A stretch of DNA of 64,000 nt from Mesocentrotus franciscanus (GCA_037976565.1 CP137680.1:16922374-16986373); one strand, 5' to 3'. Shown: positions 9,940 through 21,844, counted from the stretch's first letter. Numbers and translations are program-made. The notes: a model not told the origin generated them from the sequence alone.

Positions 9940-11029
9940 TAAATATGGTGTACAACATTAGCCAATCGAAATTACCCTGATTAATATTATTTTCATGTTG
10001 TTATTCTTCAAATGCAGAGGAAGGCACTCGTTGCTTTTTTTTTTGGTAAGTGGCCAAATGATTAATCCTATTAATGTTGTCCCATTTTGTTTTAGACGCG
10101 CAGACAGGGTGATGAAGCCGTCGTACTCCCATTTGGAAATGAGAAACAAAAATGGAAAATAAAAGGGAAGATGTAAGAAATAGGGGAAAGGGGGGAAGGA
10201 AGATAACAGAAATAGAAAATAAGACCTAACTCGCCTTCCCTCATATGGAGATATAGGGTCACATCAACAAATCTGATTAGCAAAGGAAATGCGTAAATTG
10301 TCATTTAAACTCAAATCTTGATCTGAACATGAAGTCACATTTTTTTTGTCTTCAGAAATCGGTTAATATGAAGGCAATTTTTTTTTCTTTATCAGAACCC
10401 CCAAAACAATCGTGGAGGGTGATGGAGAGACATGGATGATGTCGTTTGTGACGGATGCATAGATGCTACGATTTTTTCCACAAATTTGACAAGTTTAACT
10501 TTCTGCTTGAAACCGATCAAAAGGTGTTGTTCCATTTTGTGAACAGAAAGGTTAATAAATCATTAATGTATTAATATTGGTTCATTTGTGTTATTTCTCA
10601 AATAATCTCTGTTTATTTATTTATTTATTTATTTCTAATCTTTTGTCAGGGTAGCCCATTCACCAATAAGTAGTGGTCTTCCATGGGGCCCTGAATAAAC
10701 ATGAACATATTTGTATAAGAACGTTGGTGAAGTTCAGCCAACCATGAGCATATCGACGCAGCCGGAACAAAAACAGAATGTTCTCTTTTTCTTTGAAGTT
10801 GATTAAAATGCATGTTCAAGTTTTTGCTCTTGAAGTATTATGAATCTTATCTATTTGCTCTTTTCAATTATTATTTAGAATGCTGAGTACGACTACATCT
10901 TTCTGTTTTTAGCATCATGAATTGATATGTTTATATTAATGGATGCCTTCTTAAATAAACTCATTGTTTTTTTTGTTTTTTTATGTTGTCTCCGATTATT
11001 CGTAAGAAACAATTAAAGAGGAAATCATA

Positions 11030-11145
11030 AAGACAGAAAGAACAAGGAAAGAAAGAAAGAAGGAAAATAGAAAGAAATAAAGATAAAGAAATGAAGGAAG
11101 AAAGAAAACAAAAATGAAGGAAGAATGGAAGAAAGATTAGGCCAT
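11030..11145. repeat. Purine-rich GAAA/GGAA tract
   Basis: About 115 bp of nearly pure A/G with GAAAGAAAGAAGG themes; low-complexity sequence. Confidence 0.75.
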
Positions 11146-11537
11146 GCTGACCGTATGAGACCAATTCAAAACAATGTTGGGTTCTTTATTTGGGAATACA
11201 TGTAATATGCCTCAAAATTGTTTTCTTCCCTTCTTCGTAAAGCATTTTTGCCTATTTGGGAATAGCGCCATCTCACATGACTTGCATTATAACTTAGACG
11301 AACTCTGCCCTTTTTGACAAAGACATAATGAAGAGAAGCGTTTATTAGTTTCTGTGGCCGCAGAAACAAATGATACAAACTAATTGGTTGTCTGCATACT
11401 ACACATTTCATATCCCGATATTTGTGTTTTGAACTTGTTTTAATTTACTTTTGTAAATATTCGATGTGAAATATTCTAACTGCTGCTCAGAACATCCAAT
11501 GACAAAATAGTCATTGAACAAATCCAGCATAACAATA

Positions 11538-11592
11538 ATAATAAAACGGTGCTTATAAAGCGCTTTCCATCGTAGTCTCTAAGCGCATGTTG
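11538..11592. repeat. Fragment of the AAAGCGCTTT dispersed repeat
   Basis: GGTGCTTATAAAGCGC followed by CTCTAAGCGCATG matches the pattern at 5615-5735. Confidence 0.4.
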
Positions 11593-11823
11593 TATATCAA
11601 TTAATATTTAGCCTATTACTAATTAGCTTCGTTATCATGTTAAGAGACGAAATAAGAAGAATCTGATAAATTTCCAAGTCAACTTCAAGGCCGAAGGCAG
11701 AGTACGTACCGCAAGGATAAAGTCTACCGGTAATTCCAATGGCCATGATCATCCCACGAACGATCCGCCTAAGTGGGGGAGGAAAAATGCTAGTGATATA
11801 CAAAGTCAAAAAAGATACAATAA

Positions 11824-12084
11824 ATGAAGCATGTTATGGTGCAGTTGCTAATTTGCTACGCCTTCATTCTCATCAATAATGTAACTTATTCAGCAAGAAC
11901 TTCACATTCGCGGGCCGTGAGGGACCAAAGTGCCGCCACTCAGATCAAGCCTCCTTCCGATTCATCATCAGACGGATCAAGTTCAACACGGCCTTCGTTC
12001 TATCACCGAATTAAAAAACAGACTTGTATTATAGTTTGTTTTGTACACAATGCTCTATGGCTATGTTACCGTATCTATATTTAA
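11824..12084 (+). CDS. Candidate small secreted protein or signal-peptide first exon
   Basis: An 86-codon frame starts at an ATG and opens with a convincing signal peptide: MKH, a hydrophobic core at about residues 5-18 (VMVQLLICYAFILI), and a likely cleavage after YSA near residue 24. Residues 25-65 are polar, rich in Ser, Arg and Asp, with a basic RIKK at about 63-66. Codons in this part are GC-richer than the surroundings, as expected for coding DNA. The last 20 residues are Cys/aromatic and look less natural. A weak donor, GCC|GTGAGG, lies about 95 bases in, so this may be only a signal-peptide exon. I do not recognise the family. It lies about 1 kb upstream of the cadherin on the same strand. 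Confidence 0.4.
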   Translation: MKHVMVQLLICYAFILINNVTYSARTSHSRAVRDQSAATQIKPPSDSSSDGSSSTRPSFYHRIKKQTCIIVCFVHNALWLCYRIYI

Positions 12085-12440
12085 TATTACCCCTATCAGT
12101 ATACTCGCCTGATCTCGCTCTGATTTTGATTCAGTTTTTGTCATATTCTATTAGTTGGAAGGTCATAGATGGACAAGTAATGTTAATGTAACACATCCTG
12201 ATAATAAGAAAAATATAATTTAATTGATGGAATTAAGAAAAAAATAGTAATAATTAAAAAAAAAAAGGAAGAACAAAAAACAGTTGAGATTTATTTCAAT
12301 TCCCCTCCTGTGAGGCCAAACAAAAATCAACATAACCGTACAATTCTCCTCTTTTCGTGGTGCTTCTTAATAAATTATTTTGACTTGTCCAATGTAAAAT
12401 CATAGATAAAACATCGACTTTATGAGCAAGCCCCAAAAAG
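12085..12440. other. AT-rich spacer, no gene recognised
   Basis: AATAAA occurs at about 12369-12374 and could serve as a polyadenylation signal for the small upstream frame. Otherwise A-rich, non-coding sequence. Confidence 0.45.
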
Positions 12441-12776
12441 AAGAACTTGAAGGCCATTAGCTTCAGTTTTGGCATTTTATTTCCTCCAGCTAGCTATAAG
12501 CCTACCGGAAGAGTCATCGAACGACTGCCCGCATCACTGGGGTTTGAGTTTTGTACTACCAGCGCAGATATTCGGTTCGTAAACACACAACAGTACAGCA
12601 ATTCAGTGCATGCATGCAGTGAATGTGTATGCAAGTCTCTATTTTTATGCAGTGCGTTATTTATCGATCGCTATCGCTCGTGTGAGAAGCCGTTCGCATT
12701 TTGTGGTGCACTCTCGAGCTTGGACAATTTTTTCGATTTTGTCATGTTGTTTTGTTGAAAAAAAAGAAAAATAAAC

Positions 12777-12818
12777 ATGAAAGTGCACTCTACGTCACGG
12801 AGATGTCGGAATATATAA
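12777..12818 (+). other. Upstream ORF 1 (13 codons)
   Basis: ATG through TAA encodes 13 residues, about 250 bp before the favoured cadherin start. It spans the CRE half-site. If in the transcript it would tend to lower translation of the main frame. Confidence 0.35.
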
Positions 12819-12871
12819 CATTTTGCTGAACGGGAATGACCATAAGTGACAATTTAATTTCCTTACGGACG

Positions 12872-12934
12872 ATGGGAACGAAACTGTGTTGTCGACCCGC
12901 GGAGCCGTGGCCTGCAACTTGTGTTGGGGCTTAA
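12872..12934 (+). other. Upstream ORF 2 (20 codons)
   Basis: ATG through TAA encodes 20 residues (MGTKLCC...CVGA) in a different frame from the cadherin, ending 137 bp before its favoured start. It ends just before the donor at 12958. Confidence 0.35.
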
Positions 12935-13071
12935 CTAGGGACGCTTGCTGGCAGCCGGTAAGTGACGCCGCCGTATCCAGGATGTTTGGTCGGCCGAGAG
13001 TTCGAGGGGAGATGTGTGGTGACGAGCGGACAGTGTGTAGGGGCTCGCAAAGCCCGAACTTTTTTGAAACG

Positions 13072-16000
13072 ATGTCGCGGTCCAGGAGGAAAAGATGGAC
13101 AAACATGATGCCTGGAGCGTTGGTGCTATATTTGACTTTACTGTGCATATTTCCAGGAATAGCAAAAGCACAAGACAGAGCAACTACAAATGACATAAAC
13201 TTGTTTGTTGACGAAAATCAACCGAATGGAACTTACGTTGGTTCCGTCGCAGAGGAAGGTGCAACTAGCAACTCGTATTCATTTCTATCTACTCCTCCAG
13301 ATGAATTTCATCTCAATAGTACTACAGGAATTATCACCACTGCAGACGTCATTGATAGAGAGTTATTAATAAATGATTTGTTCATACTTCCAGTGGCAGT
13401 AGTAACATCTTCTGCCACAAATATAGTGGATATTAAAATAACTGTCAATGACTTGAACGATAACTCTCCAATTTTTCCTCAACCTGTTATTACTTTGTCA
13501 TTTTCTGAGAATGCTCACAGTGGTAGTGTGCAGATTCTTCCGTCAGCTATGGATGCAGATAAAGACAGTAATGGCTACATCAGCACGTATCGAATTGAGA
13601 GTGTGAGTGGCGGTGGAGATGATGCCTTTTTGCTTCAAACTTTCCGTCCTCGTGAAGATGCCGAGTACACGGTCTCACTTGTCACCAACTCATTTCTAGA
13701 CAGGGAAACAGAGGACTTTTACATCTTAAATATCTCTGCCACTGACAACAGCTCAACTCCTAGGACTGGTTATCTCATTGTCAATGTCACCATCACTGAT
13801 GTAAATGATAACTCCCCAATTTTCACTCAGACAACCTACTTTGCTACTGTCAATGAAAGCTCTGCAGCTGGAACTTCGGTAGTGCACCTCAACGCTACCG
13901 ACATCGATCAAGGATCGAATGGTGACATTGTGTACCGTCTGAAGAATGTGCAAACAGACAATTTTGCCTTGGATCCCGATACGGGATGGATCACTCTCCT
14001 GCGCCAGTTACCTTACGTTGCTAATGGTTATCTGTTTGAAGTCACAGCTACAGACAAAGGATCACCCTCCCAATCTAGCTCTGCATTTGTGAATGTGATG
14101 GTTGAGGATGAAAATGATCACAGGCCTTTCATTGAAGTGCTTATTCCAGAGATCGATGCCAGTGGAGTTGCAAGCATCAGTGAAACCATAATGCCAGGAC
14201 CCCTTTTCAATCTCAGAGCCATAGATGAGGATAGGGAAGAAAATGGAAGGGTTTCCATGAGCATCCACAGCGGCAATGAACGGAATGACTTTATAGGGAC
14301 TTCTATTTCATTGCCAACTGGAGACGTTTTATTCATCCTCAGGGTTTCTTCATCTGCTAATATTGATAGGGAGATAACAGCTTCCTACAACCTCACCTTT
14401 GTTGCAGAAGACATGGGAACACCACCTCAGAGAACTTACAGATCCATCATCATTTATGTGGTGGATGAGAATGACCATGCACCCATGTTCCTCCAGGAGT
14501 CCTACCATGCAGACCTTCTGGAATCGATCCAGATAGGCAGTTTCGTTAAAAGTGTGACGGCTACTGATGCTGATGAAGGTATAAATGCTGACATTATCTA
14601 TTCCATAACTGGAGATGAGTATGGATGGTTTCAGATAGATAATGGAACTGGACTTGTGACAACTCGAGAAAAGCTGGATCATGAGACAGCAGCCCAGGTT
14701 ACCCTGACAATAACAGCATCTGACCAAGGCCTGGAACCCATGGCAAACACCACCATTCTTACCATTGATATACAGGATGTGAATGATGAGTATCCTGTCT
14801 TTAATCAGAGCACATACGATGAGACAGTAGAAGAGAATTCTCCTGCCAGGGATCTGATTCAAGTTCTTGCTACTGATTTAGATAATGGTGTGAATGGAGA
14901 TGTAACATACACTATCAGCAGTGACCAGTATACTGGCATGTTCAGTCTAGATCCAGAGAGTGGATTGCTGCAAATAACAATACCCCTAGATCGTGAAGAA
15001 CAAGATTCATATGAACTTGAAATTATTGCATCAGATGGTGGTTTCCCTTCACTTCAGGCCACAGCTACTGTCACTATTGCGGTATCAGATCAAAATGACA
15101 ATTCCCCACAGTTCTACCCTACAGAGTACTATGCCAGTGTGATAGAGAATGGACCAGCTGGACTCTTTGTGACTGTGGTTTCGGCAACAGATCTTGATGT
15201 GGGTGTTAATGGAGCTGTCATTTTCTCTCTGTCAAACTCATCCAAATTCCAGATTGACAGCAATTCGGAAACGTTACCACTCGAGAGTCACTGGACAGAG
15301 AACAGGAATCTTCACATACCCTGACAGTAACTGCACAAGATGGTAGTGGACAGACTGCTGCTCAGTCCGCAACAATTTTTGTTACTGTCACTGATACACT
15401 GGACAATCCACTTGAATTTGAACTGAATCCTTACAGGTTTCAACTGGAAGAGAATCGTCCGAATCGCACTGAAGTTGGAACTGTCCTAGCTACAAGTATG
15501 GATTTGAATGTTGAAATCACATACGTGATTGTAAATGGAGATCCAAATGGACTGTTTGTGATTGACTTCTACTCTGGTGTTATAAAGACGACACGCTCAA
15601 TTGATCGAGAAGCACATGAATCAGCTTCCTTTAGGTTGACTGTGTTAGCTGTTGATGGGTCCCAGAATGGACAGACTGTTGTTGAGATCGAGATGTTGGA
15701 CATTAATGATAATGCACCAGTGTTTGCCCTTCAGGAAGATCAGGTGGATGTTGTTGAAAACTGGGCTGTTGGAAACGAGTTCTATGCAGCACAAGTCACA
15801 GATGCAGACAGTCCTCCAAACAATGTGATCCTTTATGATATATCTGTAAACTTTGACAACCGTTTTGGCATCAATCATACTTCTGGAGTGCTGTTCTTGA
15901 ATAAGGACCTGCAAAGCTACCCAGAGAAGGAGTATAATCTGCAAATCCAGGCAACGGATTATGGTACCCCACCCCTGTCTTCCAGTATGAACCTTTGCGT

Positions 16001-18246
16001 CAACGTGCGAGATGTTAACAACAATGCTCCTGTCTTCGTTGACTCCATCAACACAACTCTGAGGCTAACAGAATCCATACCTGTAAACAGCATAGTCATC
16101 CATGCTTTGGCCACAGATGCCGATCAAGGTACCAACGGGCTAATCTCCTACCGCATCACCAGTGGAAACACAGACAGCTTCGGTATCTCCCTGATGGCAT
16201 GGTCTATGTCAAGCGAGCATTGGACAGGGAGCAAGTTGACCAGTATGACCTGACCATTGAAGCTACAGATGGTGGTGTGCCATCCATGACATCTACCCTA
16301 AGACTGGAAATCATTGTCCTTGATGAAAACGATAACCGACCATTCTTTGACAATGCCACCTACAATTTCTACCTATCAGAGGAAGATAGTATCGGTGCAG
16401 CTGTTGGCACGATCCATGCAGTTGACAATGATGTTGGTGGAAATGGAGAACTTACCTACTCATTCACAGCAAATCATACTCTGTTTACACTGAACTCTGT
16501 TACTGGTGCCATAACATCTAAAGTGAGCCTTGACCGTGAAAGCCTTGTTGAAGCTGGACAGCCAACTACCTTTTCTATTCGTGTTCGAGTCCATGATGGT
16601 GGACAACCACAGCTTCAAGATCATGCTGATGTGAACATTAATGTTGTTGATATCAATGACAGCCCTCCTGAATTCAACCGTGAGAGTTACCAGGCCTCAG
16701 TTTCAGAATTGGCACAGAATGAAACATTAATCATCAGAGTCAGTGCAACGGATGATGATGTGGGAGATAATTCCTATATCCTCTACAGCATTGTCAGTGG
16801 AAACGAAGAAAGACGATTTCACATAGATCATGTACATGGCCAGATAGTCCTCATTGCTCCTTTAGATCGTGAAGTGACTGAAGGCTATGTTCTGAGAGTA
16901 AAAGCACGTGATGGAGGCACTGTTCCACATGAATCATTTGTAGATGTAGAAATCACAGTCCTGGATGAGAATGATCACCGTCCCTCCTTTGATCCAAATG
17001 TGCAGCGGAAATTGAGGTTACAGAGTGTCTACAAATTGGTGATACCATTGGTGGTGTACAAGCAACAGACATGGATATCAAAAGCAATGGACGGATCTCT
17101 TACACAATCACCGGAGGTAATCTTGATGGAGTATTCGGAGTGAATGCTAACTCTGGAGAAGTATACCTTACAGGATTCCTTGATCATGAGGCAACATCTC
17201 AGTACTCCTTGAACATAACAGCTCGTGATGGTGGCAGTCCTTCTCTTCAGGCTGTTGTGTCCCTGGTCATAGATATCAGAGACTGCAATGATAACAGTCC
17301 TATCTTTGCCTATGTGGGAGTACCTGAAATCGATGAGGAAAAACCAGAAGGGTTTCAAGTTGTCAGAGTCAGTGCCTCTGATTCAGATTCTGGTGTCAAT
17401 GGTGAAATGCGCTTTTCCATCTCTAGTCAGCGACCTTCAGGAGACTTCTTTGCCATTGACCCAGAGAGTGGCTGGATCACTACTAATAATCGCATTGATA
17501 GAGAATCTGAAATGATGGCAACAGATCAATTCATCCTCACCGTCCATGGCACTGACCTTGCTGTACCTGTGGAAAGCAGACGTACTGCCACTGTTGATGT
17601 TGTCATCTTTGTCAGAGACATCAATGACAATGCACCAAGGTTTACTTCTCAGCAAGCAGCTGTCATTTCACGAAGCACCTCAGCCAATACCAGAGTAACC
17701 ACTGTGCATGCTGATGATCCTGATACTGGTGTCAATGGCCAGGTTACCTACACATTACTCTCAACTGGGGTGCCTTTTAGACTGGACCTGAACACCGGTG
17801 AACTGACTCTCACACAACCGATCCCCTCATCAGCCAACATCTATTCCTTGGACATCCGAGCTGAGGACGCTGGAAGCAACCCTCAGCAGCAGTCAACACC
17901 CTTCACACTGGCCATTATCATCTTAGATGGCCAGAGCACTATGCTGAACTATGTCCAGAACACCTACACTGGATCTGTAAGTGAGAATCAACCTGCAGGA
18001 ACTGAAATCGTAAACGTCGTGGCTCAGTATTCCGATGGCCGCTCTGCGACGGTGAAGTACTACGTTTCTGCTGTGACTGCGGGAGGGGTGGACAAGGGAA
18101 GCCTGATCAGTGCCAGCCCTACCAATGGAATTATACGTACTGATTCTGTCTTGGACCGTGAAGACCTGGGCGGAGGATCGTCCCTGGTGGCCACTGTCTA
18201 TGCTGTGGATACAAGTTCTTCATCTTCTCATGTCAAAAGTGTGCAG
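13072..18246 (+). CDS. Giant first coding exon of a Fat/Dachsous-class protocadherin
   Basis: Encodes the N-terminal ectodomain of a very large calcium-dependent adhesion protein; relatives act in planar polarity and growth control at cell-cell contacts. The start at 13072 is chosen because MSRSRRKR and a hydrophobic stretch (residues 14-30) form a signal peptide cut near AKA|QD, with A at -3; in-frame ATGs at 12982 and 13012 give no better signal. Sixteen cadherin repeats follow. Their closing motifs lie near residues 125, 243, 344, 464, 568, 673, 773, 875, 979, 1083, 1192, 1297, 1403, 1516 and 1618; repeat 16 is cut by the exon end. LDRE and DxDxGxNG calcium motifs recur. Linkers after repeats 7, 9 and 15 lack the full DxNDN. 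Three single-base deletions (15266, 16189, 17007) break the frame; I treat them as probable sequence errors. The exon ends in phase 0 at CAG|GTAAGA. Transmembrane and cytoplasmic exons are outside the window. Fat4-like is my best guess; Dachsous is not excluded. Confidence 0.9.
15265..15267 (+). other. Frameshift 1 in cadherin repeat 7 (one base missing)
   Basis: Upstream the frame reads FQIDSNS and then runs to a stop at 15322. Shifting by one base at AATTC|GGAAAC resumes GNVTTRESLDREQE, the expected cadherin sequence with its LDRE motif. Confidence 0.85.
16188..16190 (+). other. Frameshift 2 in cadherin repeat 10 (one base missing)
   Basis: The frame reads DSFGI and then leaves cadherin sequence. 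One base shift at ATCTC|CCTGAT restores PDGMVYVKRALDREQVDQYD. A C-run (CCC) at the site is a typical place for a lost base. Confidence 0.85.
17006..17008 (+). other. Frameshift 3 at the start of cadherin repeat 13 (one base missing)
   Basis: After DENDHRPSFDPNVQ the frame fails. Shifting at CAGCG|GAAATT resumes EIEVTECLQIGDTIGGVQAT, matching the expected start of a repeat. Confidence 0.85.
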
Positions 18247-18252
18247 GTAAGA
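18247..18252 (+). other. Splice donor of the giant exon (GTAAGA)
   Basis: GTGCAG|GTAAGA is a consensus donor in phase 0; the frame stops three codons later (TAA at 18253), so splicing is required. The same donor is kept in the second copy at 29711. Confidence 0.9.
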
Positions 18253-18803
18253 TAACGTTTCATAATTTTATATGTATAACCACTGATACCATAAAAGTGT
18301 AAAGCCAGAAACATGTGCATACAAAAAAACTTTTGGGAGAGGTCCACATTCACTCAATTTCATGCTACAAAATAATGTAAATCACAATCCTTAATGTTTA
18401 CAATTTGCAAGGTCTTGCAATTAAATAATTGGATTACACCACTATTAGCTTTCTTGCAGTTTTGCAAAAGTTTCTTGCTGTAAATAAAGGACTATTACTA
18501 ATAATTTATGAACAAATATTCAAAAGTTTCTGGTTTTATGATAACAAGCAGAAACCCATGCAATACTAACATAAAAAATGAATTCTTGCACATGTATATT
18601 TTATTTCATAGTTCTACGTGTAATGGTTGACATTTTCTTTTCATACACCCGTAGGCCTAAAAGAGTACTGGGGTAGATATTTTATTTCACAATCTAACTG
18701 TGTATATTTGAATGTGCAGGGATTATGATTCATTTCTATAGTGTTTAAAGTACCGGTAATAGAATTTTACTCCAGTAGCTTGCCTGCTAATTTAGCACAT
18801 CTG

Positions 18804-18831
18804 AAAAAGAGAGAGAGAGAGAGAGAGAGAT
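18804..18831. repeat. (GA)n microsatellite
   Basis: About 12 GA units; the matching site in copy B (about 30274-30297) is shorter. Confidence 0.9.
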
Positions 18832-19473
18832 CATAAGGTAGTCTTGGTTATAGGGGAGCAGTAGAAATGGTGGACATTCTTACAGTTATTTTTACGAGAT
18901 GAACTGGGCTCCACACAAACTGTTTGGAAGGGGGTCCAGACTCCTGGTTGAACCATTTTACAGTCTACATGCATATATGAGCTCTACATGTACTGTATGT
19001 AAACATTTCAAAATTTTACAGGACCCAACTTAGATTTTTGGCGTCCCATATGTCCCGGGCGCCTGTTAGTGTTGAGCCCTAGACTATATGCTACCTACAT
19101 GTACATGTACATGTAATGTACACGTATCATTGTATTGATACTAGGAGTAAGATAACTGAACATAATTAAAATTATGTTTTACCAAGTACATGTACACCCT
19201 GTATCAACCCCTTTGAATAGTGACCCTGGAAACCTTTGTATAGTTGGATTTTAATTGTTGCATACATCAGCTCGAGTTCAAAGGGGAGCAGCAATATTAG
19301 GGGACCATCAAACAGAATTTCAGTTGCTGTCACCATATTTATGAGGCGACAATAGATTGGTCCTGGATTGGTACTACATTGTATTCTCTGTGAACTCATA
19401 GTCTCATACAGAAAGCTCTGCCCCACTGCATGCTTTCTTGCAGATTGCGTGCGAGCTAATAGTTTGTCACCTG

Positions 19474-19607
19474 TCTGGGCCCTGTTTCATAAAACTTCTT
19501 ATCAATAACAAATGCTGAAATTCTATTAAATGCCATGATTTCGGTAGCTTATAACAATTAGCGTTTCTTGTATTTTTGATAACAAGTTTTATGAAACAGG
19601 GCTCTGG
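19474..19607. mobile_element. MITE with 5-bp target duplication
   Basis: A 124-bp element at 19479-19602 starts GCCCTGTTTCATAAAAC and ends in its exact complement GTTTTATGAAACAGGGC. The inverted arms extend about 27 bp with one mismatch. It is flanked on both sides by TCTGG, a 5-bp target-site duplication. No coding capacity, so it must have been moved by a transposase encoded elsewhere. A longer relative is at 55894-56034. Confidence 0.85.
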
Positions 19608-21844
19608 TTTGAATACTGTAGGAGCATATCCAATTTGTGTCACTTTTTGTTGTTAAATAGGGCAATTGTAATTTGAAAACATGCTTATAAATGCCTCCTA
19701 CATGTACATGTAGGTCTATATGAATACTGCATACAACGTTAATATCTCTCTTTCAGTATAAGAATGCTACTACTTTGAAGTAAATATAAAAGGACGAAAA
19801 CATATTGTACGCATTTAAAAAGGAACTACATGTAGTCAAGTACTGTACATATTCATTCAAATAAGAACGATGGAAGCCTTTATTTGTACAATTTTAAAGA
19901 ACAATTCATTGCAGAGTTAGATTAAATATTTCACAATTTCTTGAGAGTGTGTCTACTTAAAGGTGGAGAATATCAGTGTTGGACATCATTGCAGCTTCCA
20001 AGAGATGCAGTGATTCTGAATTATTGTTACAAATCCTAAAATTATTCTCACTAGACATTTTTTCTAGATTAAGCTTTATACCAAAAAAATCCCTTTGGGA
20101 CTTTGTGCAAGTGACAGTAAGGGATTATTGCTGTCTGGGCTGTGTGTGGGATGGACCTCTATGGGGAGCATTAATGGAGGGAAATTTTCTGGTAGCGGAC
20201 AGCTGGACCTATTCACCACCCCTGCTTTATAGAGCTTTCCATGCATTTTAATTTGGTAATTTAGCCTGCTCGGAGTGCCCCCTTTTGAGAGTTCTTATCC
20301 AAATCCTCCCCCATTTGAAAGTGTTTTTGTGATGAGCATATTGATTTAATCCCGGTGTGTCAGAAATGTACTGGTCTAGAAAGCAGCAATTGAGATGAAA
20401 GCCACACAGAGGCATGCGTATTATATCTCTTTTTTCCCAAGCATGTACATGTGGGTTCTGTAATTTGATTAAAAGTTACATTTTTTATGAGGGCATTGGG
20501 GCTAGAAAATGAATCATACATGTTGACCTTTGTACAGTGTAAGTACAGGTGTAATAAGAATATTTATGAGCAGATGATGTCATTTAAAGAGGATTACAAG
20601 TTACCAACAACTATTTACGTTGCTTTGGAACTTTTTTAAAACATGTTTTCTTCTTAGACATACCGGGTGCAAACAGAAAGCAAGATGTCATTTGTCATTA
20701 AATTAATCATGACTACACTTTTAGTCTTACAGAACATAACTTCCTAAAGAATGGATATACCTGGTATAATTTTTACAAAAAAGTTTCCAACGTTTTCCAA
20801 CATACTATACTGTACATGTATATATATATATTTTTTTTTTTTGGGGGGGGGCCTTATTCATCCCTCCTTTCTTTTAGTAGAGCTGTGATATGGTGGCTTG
20901 ATTAAAAACAAACAAACAATTAGTTGACTGTTTAAATGTACTGCTAGGGTTAATTTGTGTAAAAATATAAACAAATATTTAGCAACCAACATGCCTTTTA
21001 GCAACTGCATGGATATACAATGTGCATAGCACTACGAACTACAAAACATCATGTACACTGTAGGCCTACATGTACATGAATTTAGCCCAGGACTGAATAT
21101 CCTTGTTGCAATTTTTGCCTTTTTTTAAAAAGAGGAATATGATACATGGACTACCATTAGAATTAGTGTAAACAAAAGGAGTGTGGATTAGGGTGTTAGT
21201 TGCATAAGAGCAATTATAAACCCTTTGTGAAGGACTGGGGATAAACAGAATAAAGGATTTAATCCAGATTAAAGCACCAAAGGGATTAACATGTTGTTTA
21301 GGTGTTAATTAGCACCATTCTATATTGCTGAACCACATGTAGTGTTAGTTTATGTACTACCCTATAGATTTAACTTGAATTCTTTCCTAGTGTCAATCAT
21401 AGGCCTAGGGCTATTTGAGCAAGTCATTTGCAATATTGTCTTGAACTTTGAAGTGAGCTGCCAATGCAAACATCGGTGACATAGTTAACCCACATTTTAC
21501 TAATATAAAATTAAAAAGGACAGAGGTTTTTATCTCTCCAATGTTGATATCATAAATTGGTTTCAAACTTCATTTTTAAGTACTCAGTTGATGACCAACT
21601 ACATTCTCCAGTCGTTTCCACAAAATTTTGAATTCAAATAAAAAATAGATGGGAGTTAAAAATCAAGCTTAAAAACTTGAATATAAAAAGGAAAACACAT
21701 GTATGTGAATATATCTAATAAAAATTAAGCATGTTTATACCGAATCCCCCAAAGAAGAAAAAAGATTCTAAACTTCTCACTTTATGTTAATTTTAATAAA
21801 GATAAACTCTACACTACAGTATCATCAGCTGATGATCAGCAAGG

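Larger units (their letters stand above)
8851..11823. other. Intergenic DNA upstream of the cadherin gene
   Basis: No convincing exon. Both strands have open frames around 9140-9424 but with no domain, signal peptide or splice sites. Minor contents: (TTTA)n near 10610-10635, the purine tract at 11030-11145, CTCF-like motifs and a dispersed-repeat fragment, listed separately. Confidence 0.5.
12441..13071 (+). promoter_or_regulatory. Promoter and 5' leader region of the cadherin gene
   Basis: Relative to the flanks this stretch is richer in CpG (ATCGATCGCTATCGCTCG at 12661-12678, GTCGACCCGCGGAGCCG near 12890-12907), as expected at a transcription start. It has a CRE half-site (ACGTCA, 12792-12797), two short upstream ORFs, and a strong splice donor CCG|GTAAGT with exon end at 12957. 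That donor suggests some transcripts have a separate non-coding first exon; a short intron to the weak GTGTAG acceptor at 13040 is conceivable. The exact start of transcription cannot be read from sequence. Confidence 0.45.

Noticed and set aside
12447..12758. 103-codon frame before the cadherin
   Set aside because: Starts at TTG, lies in the promoter/leader region and shows no domain.
14350..14862. 170-codon minus-strand frame within the cadherin exon, and similar shadows
   Set aside because: Antisense shadow of cadherin codons; the plus strand carries the clear motifs.
19976..20251. Frame seen in both duplicated copies
   Set aside because: No ATG start, and its end differs between the two copies because of a small deletion; not maintained as coding.
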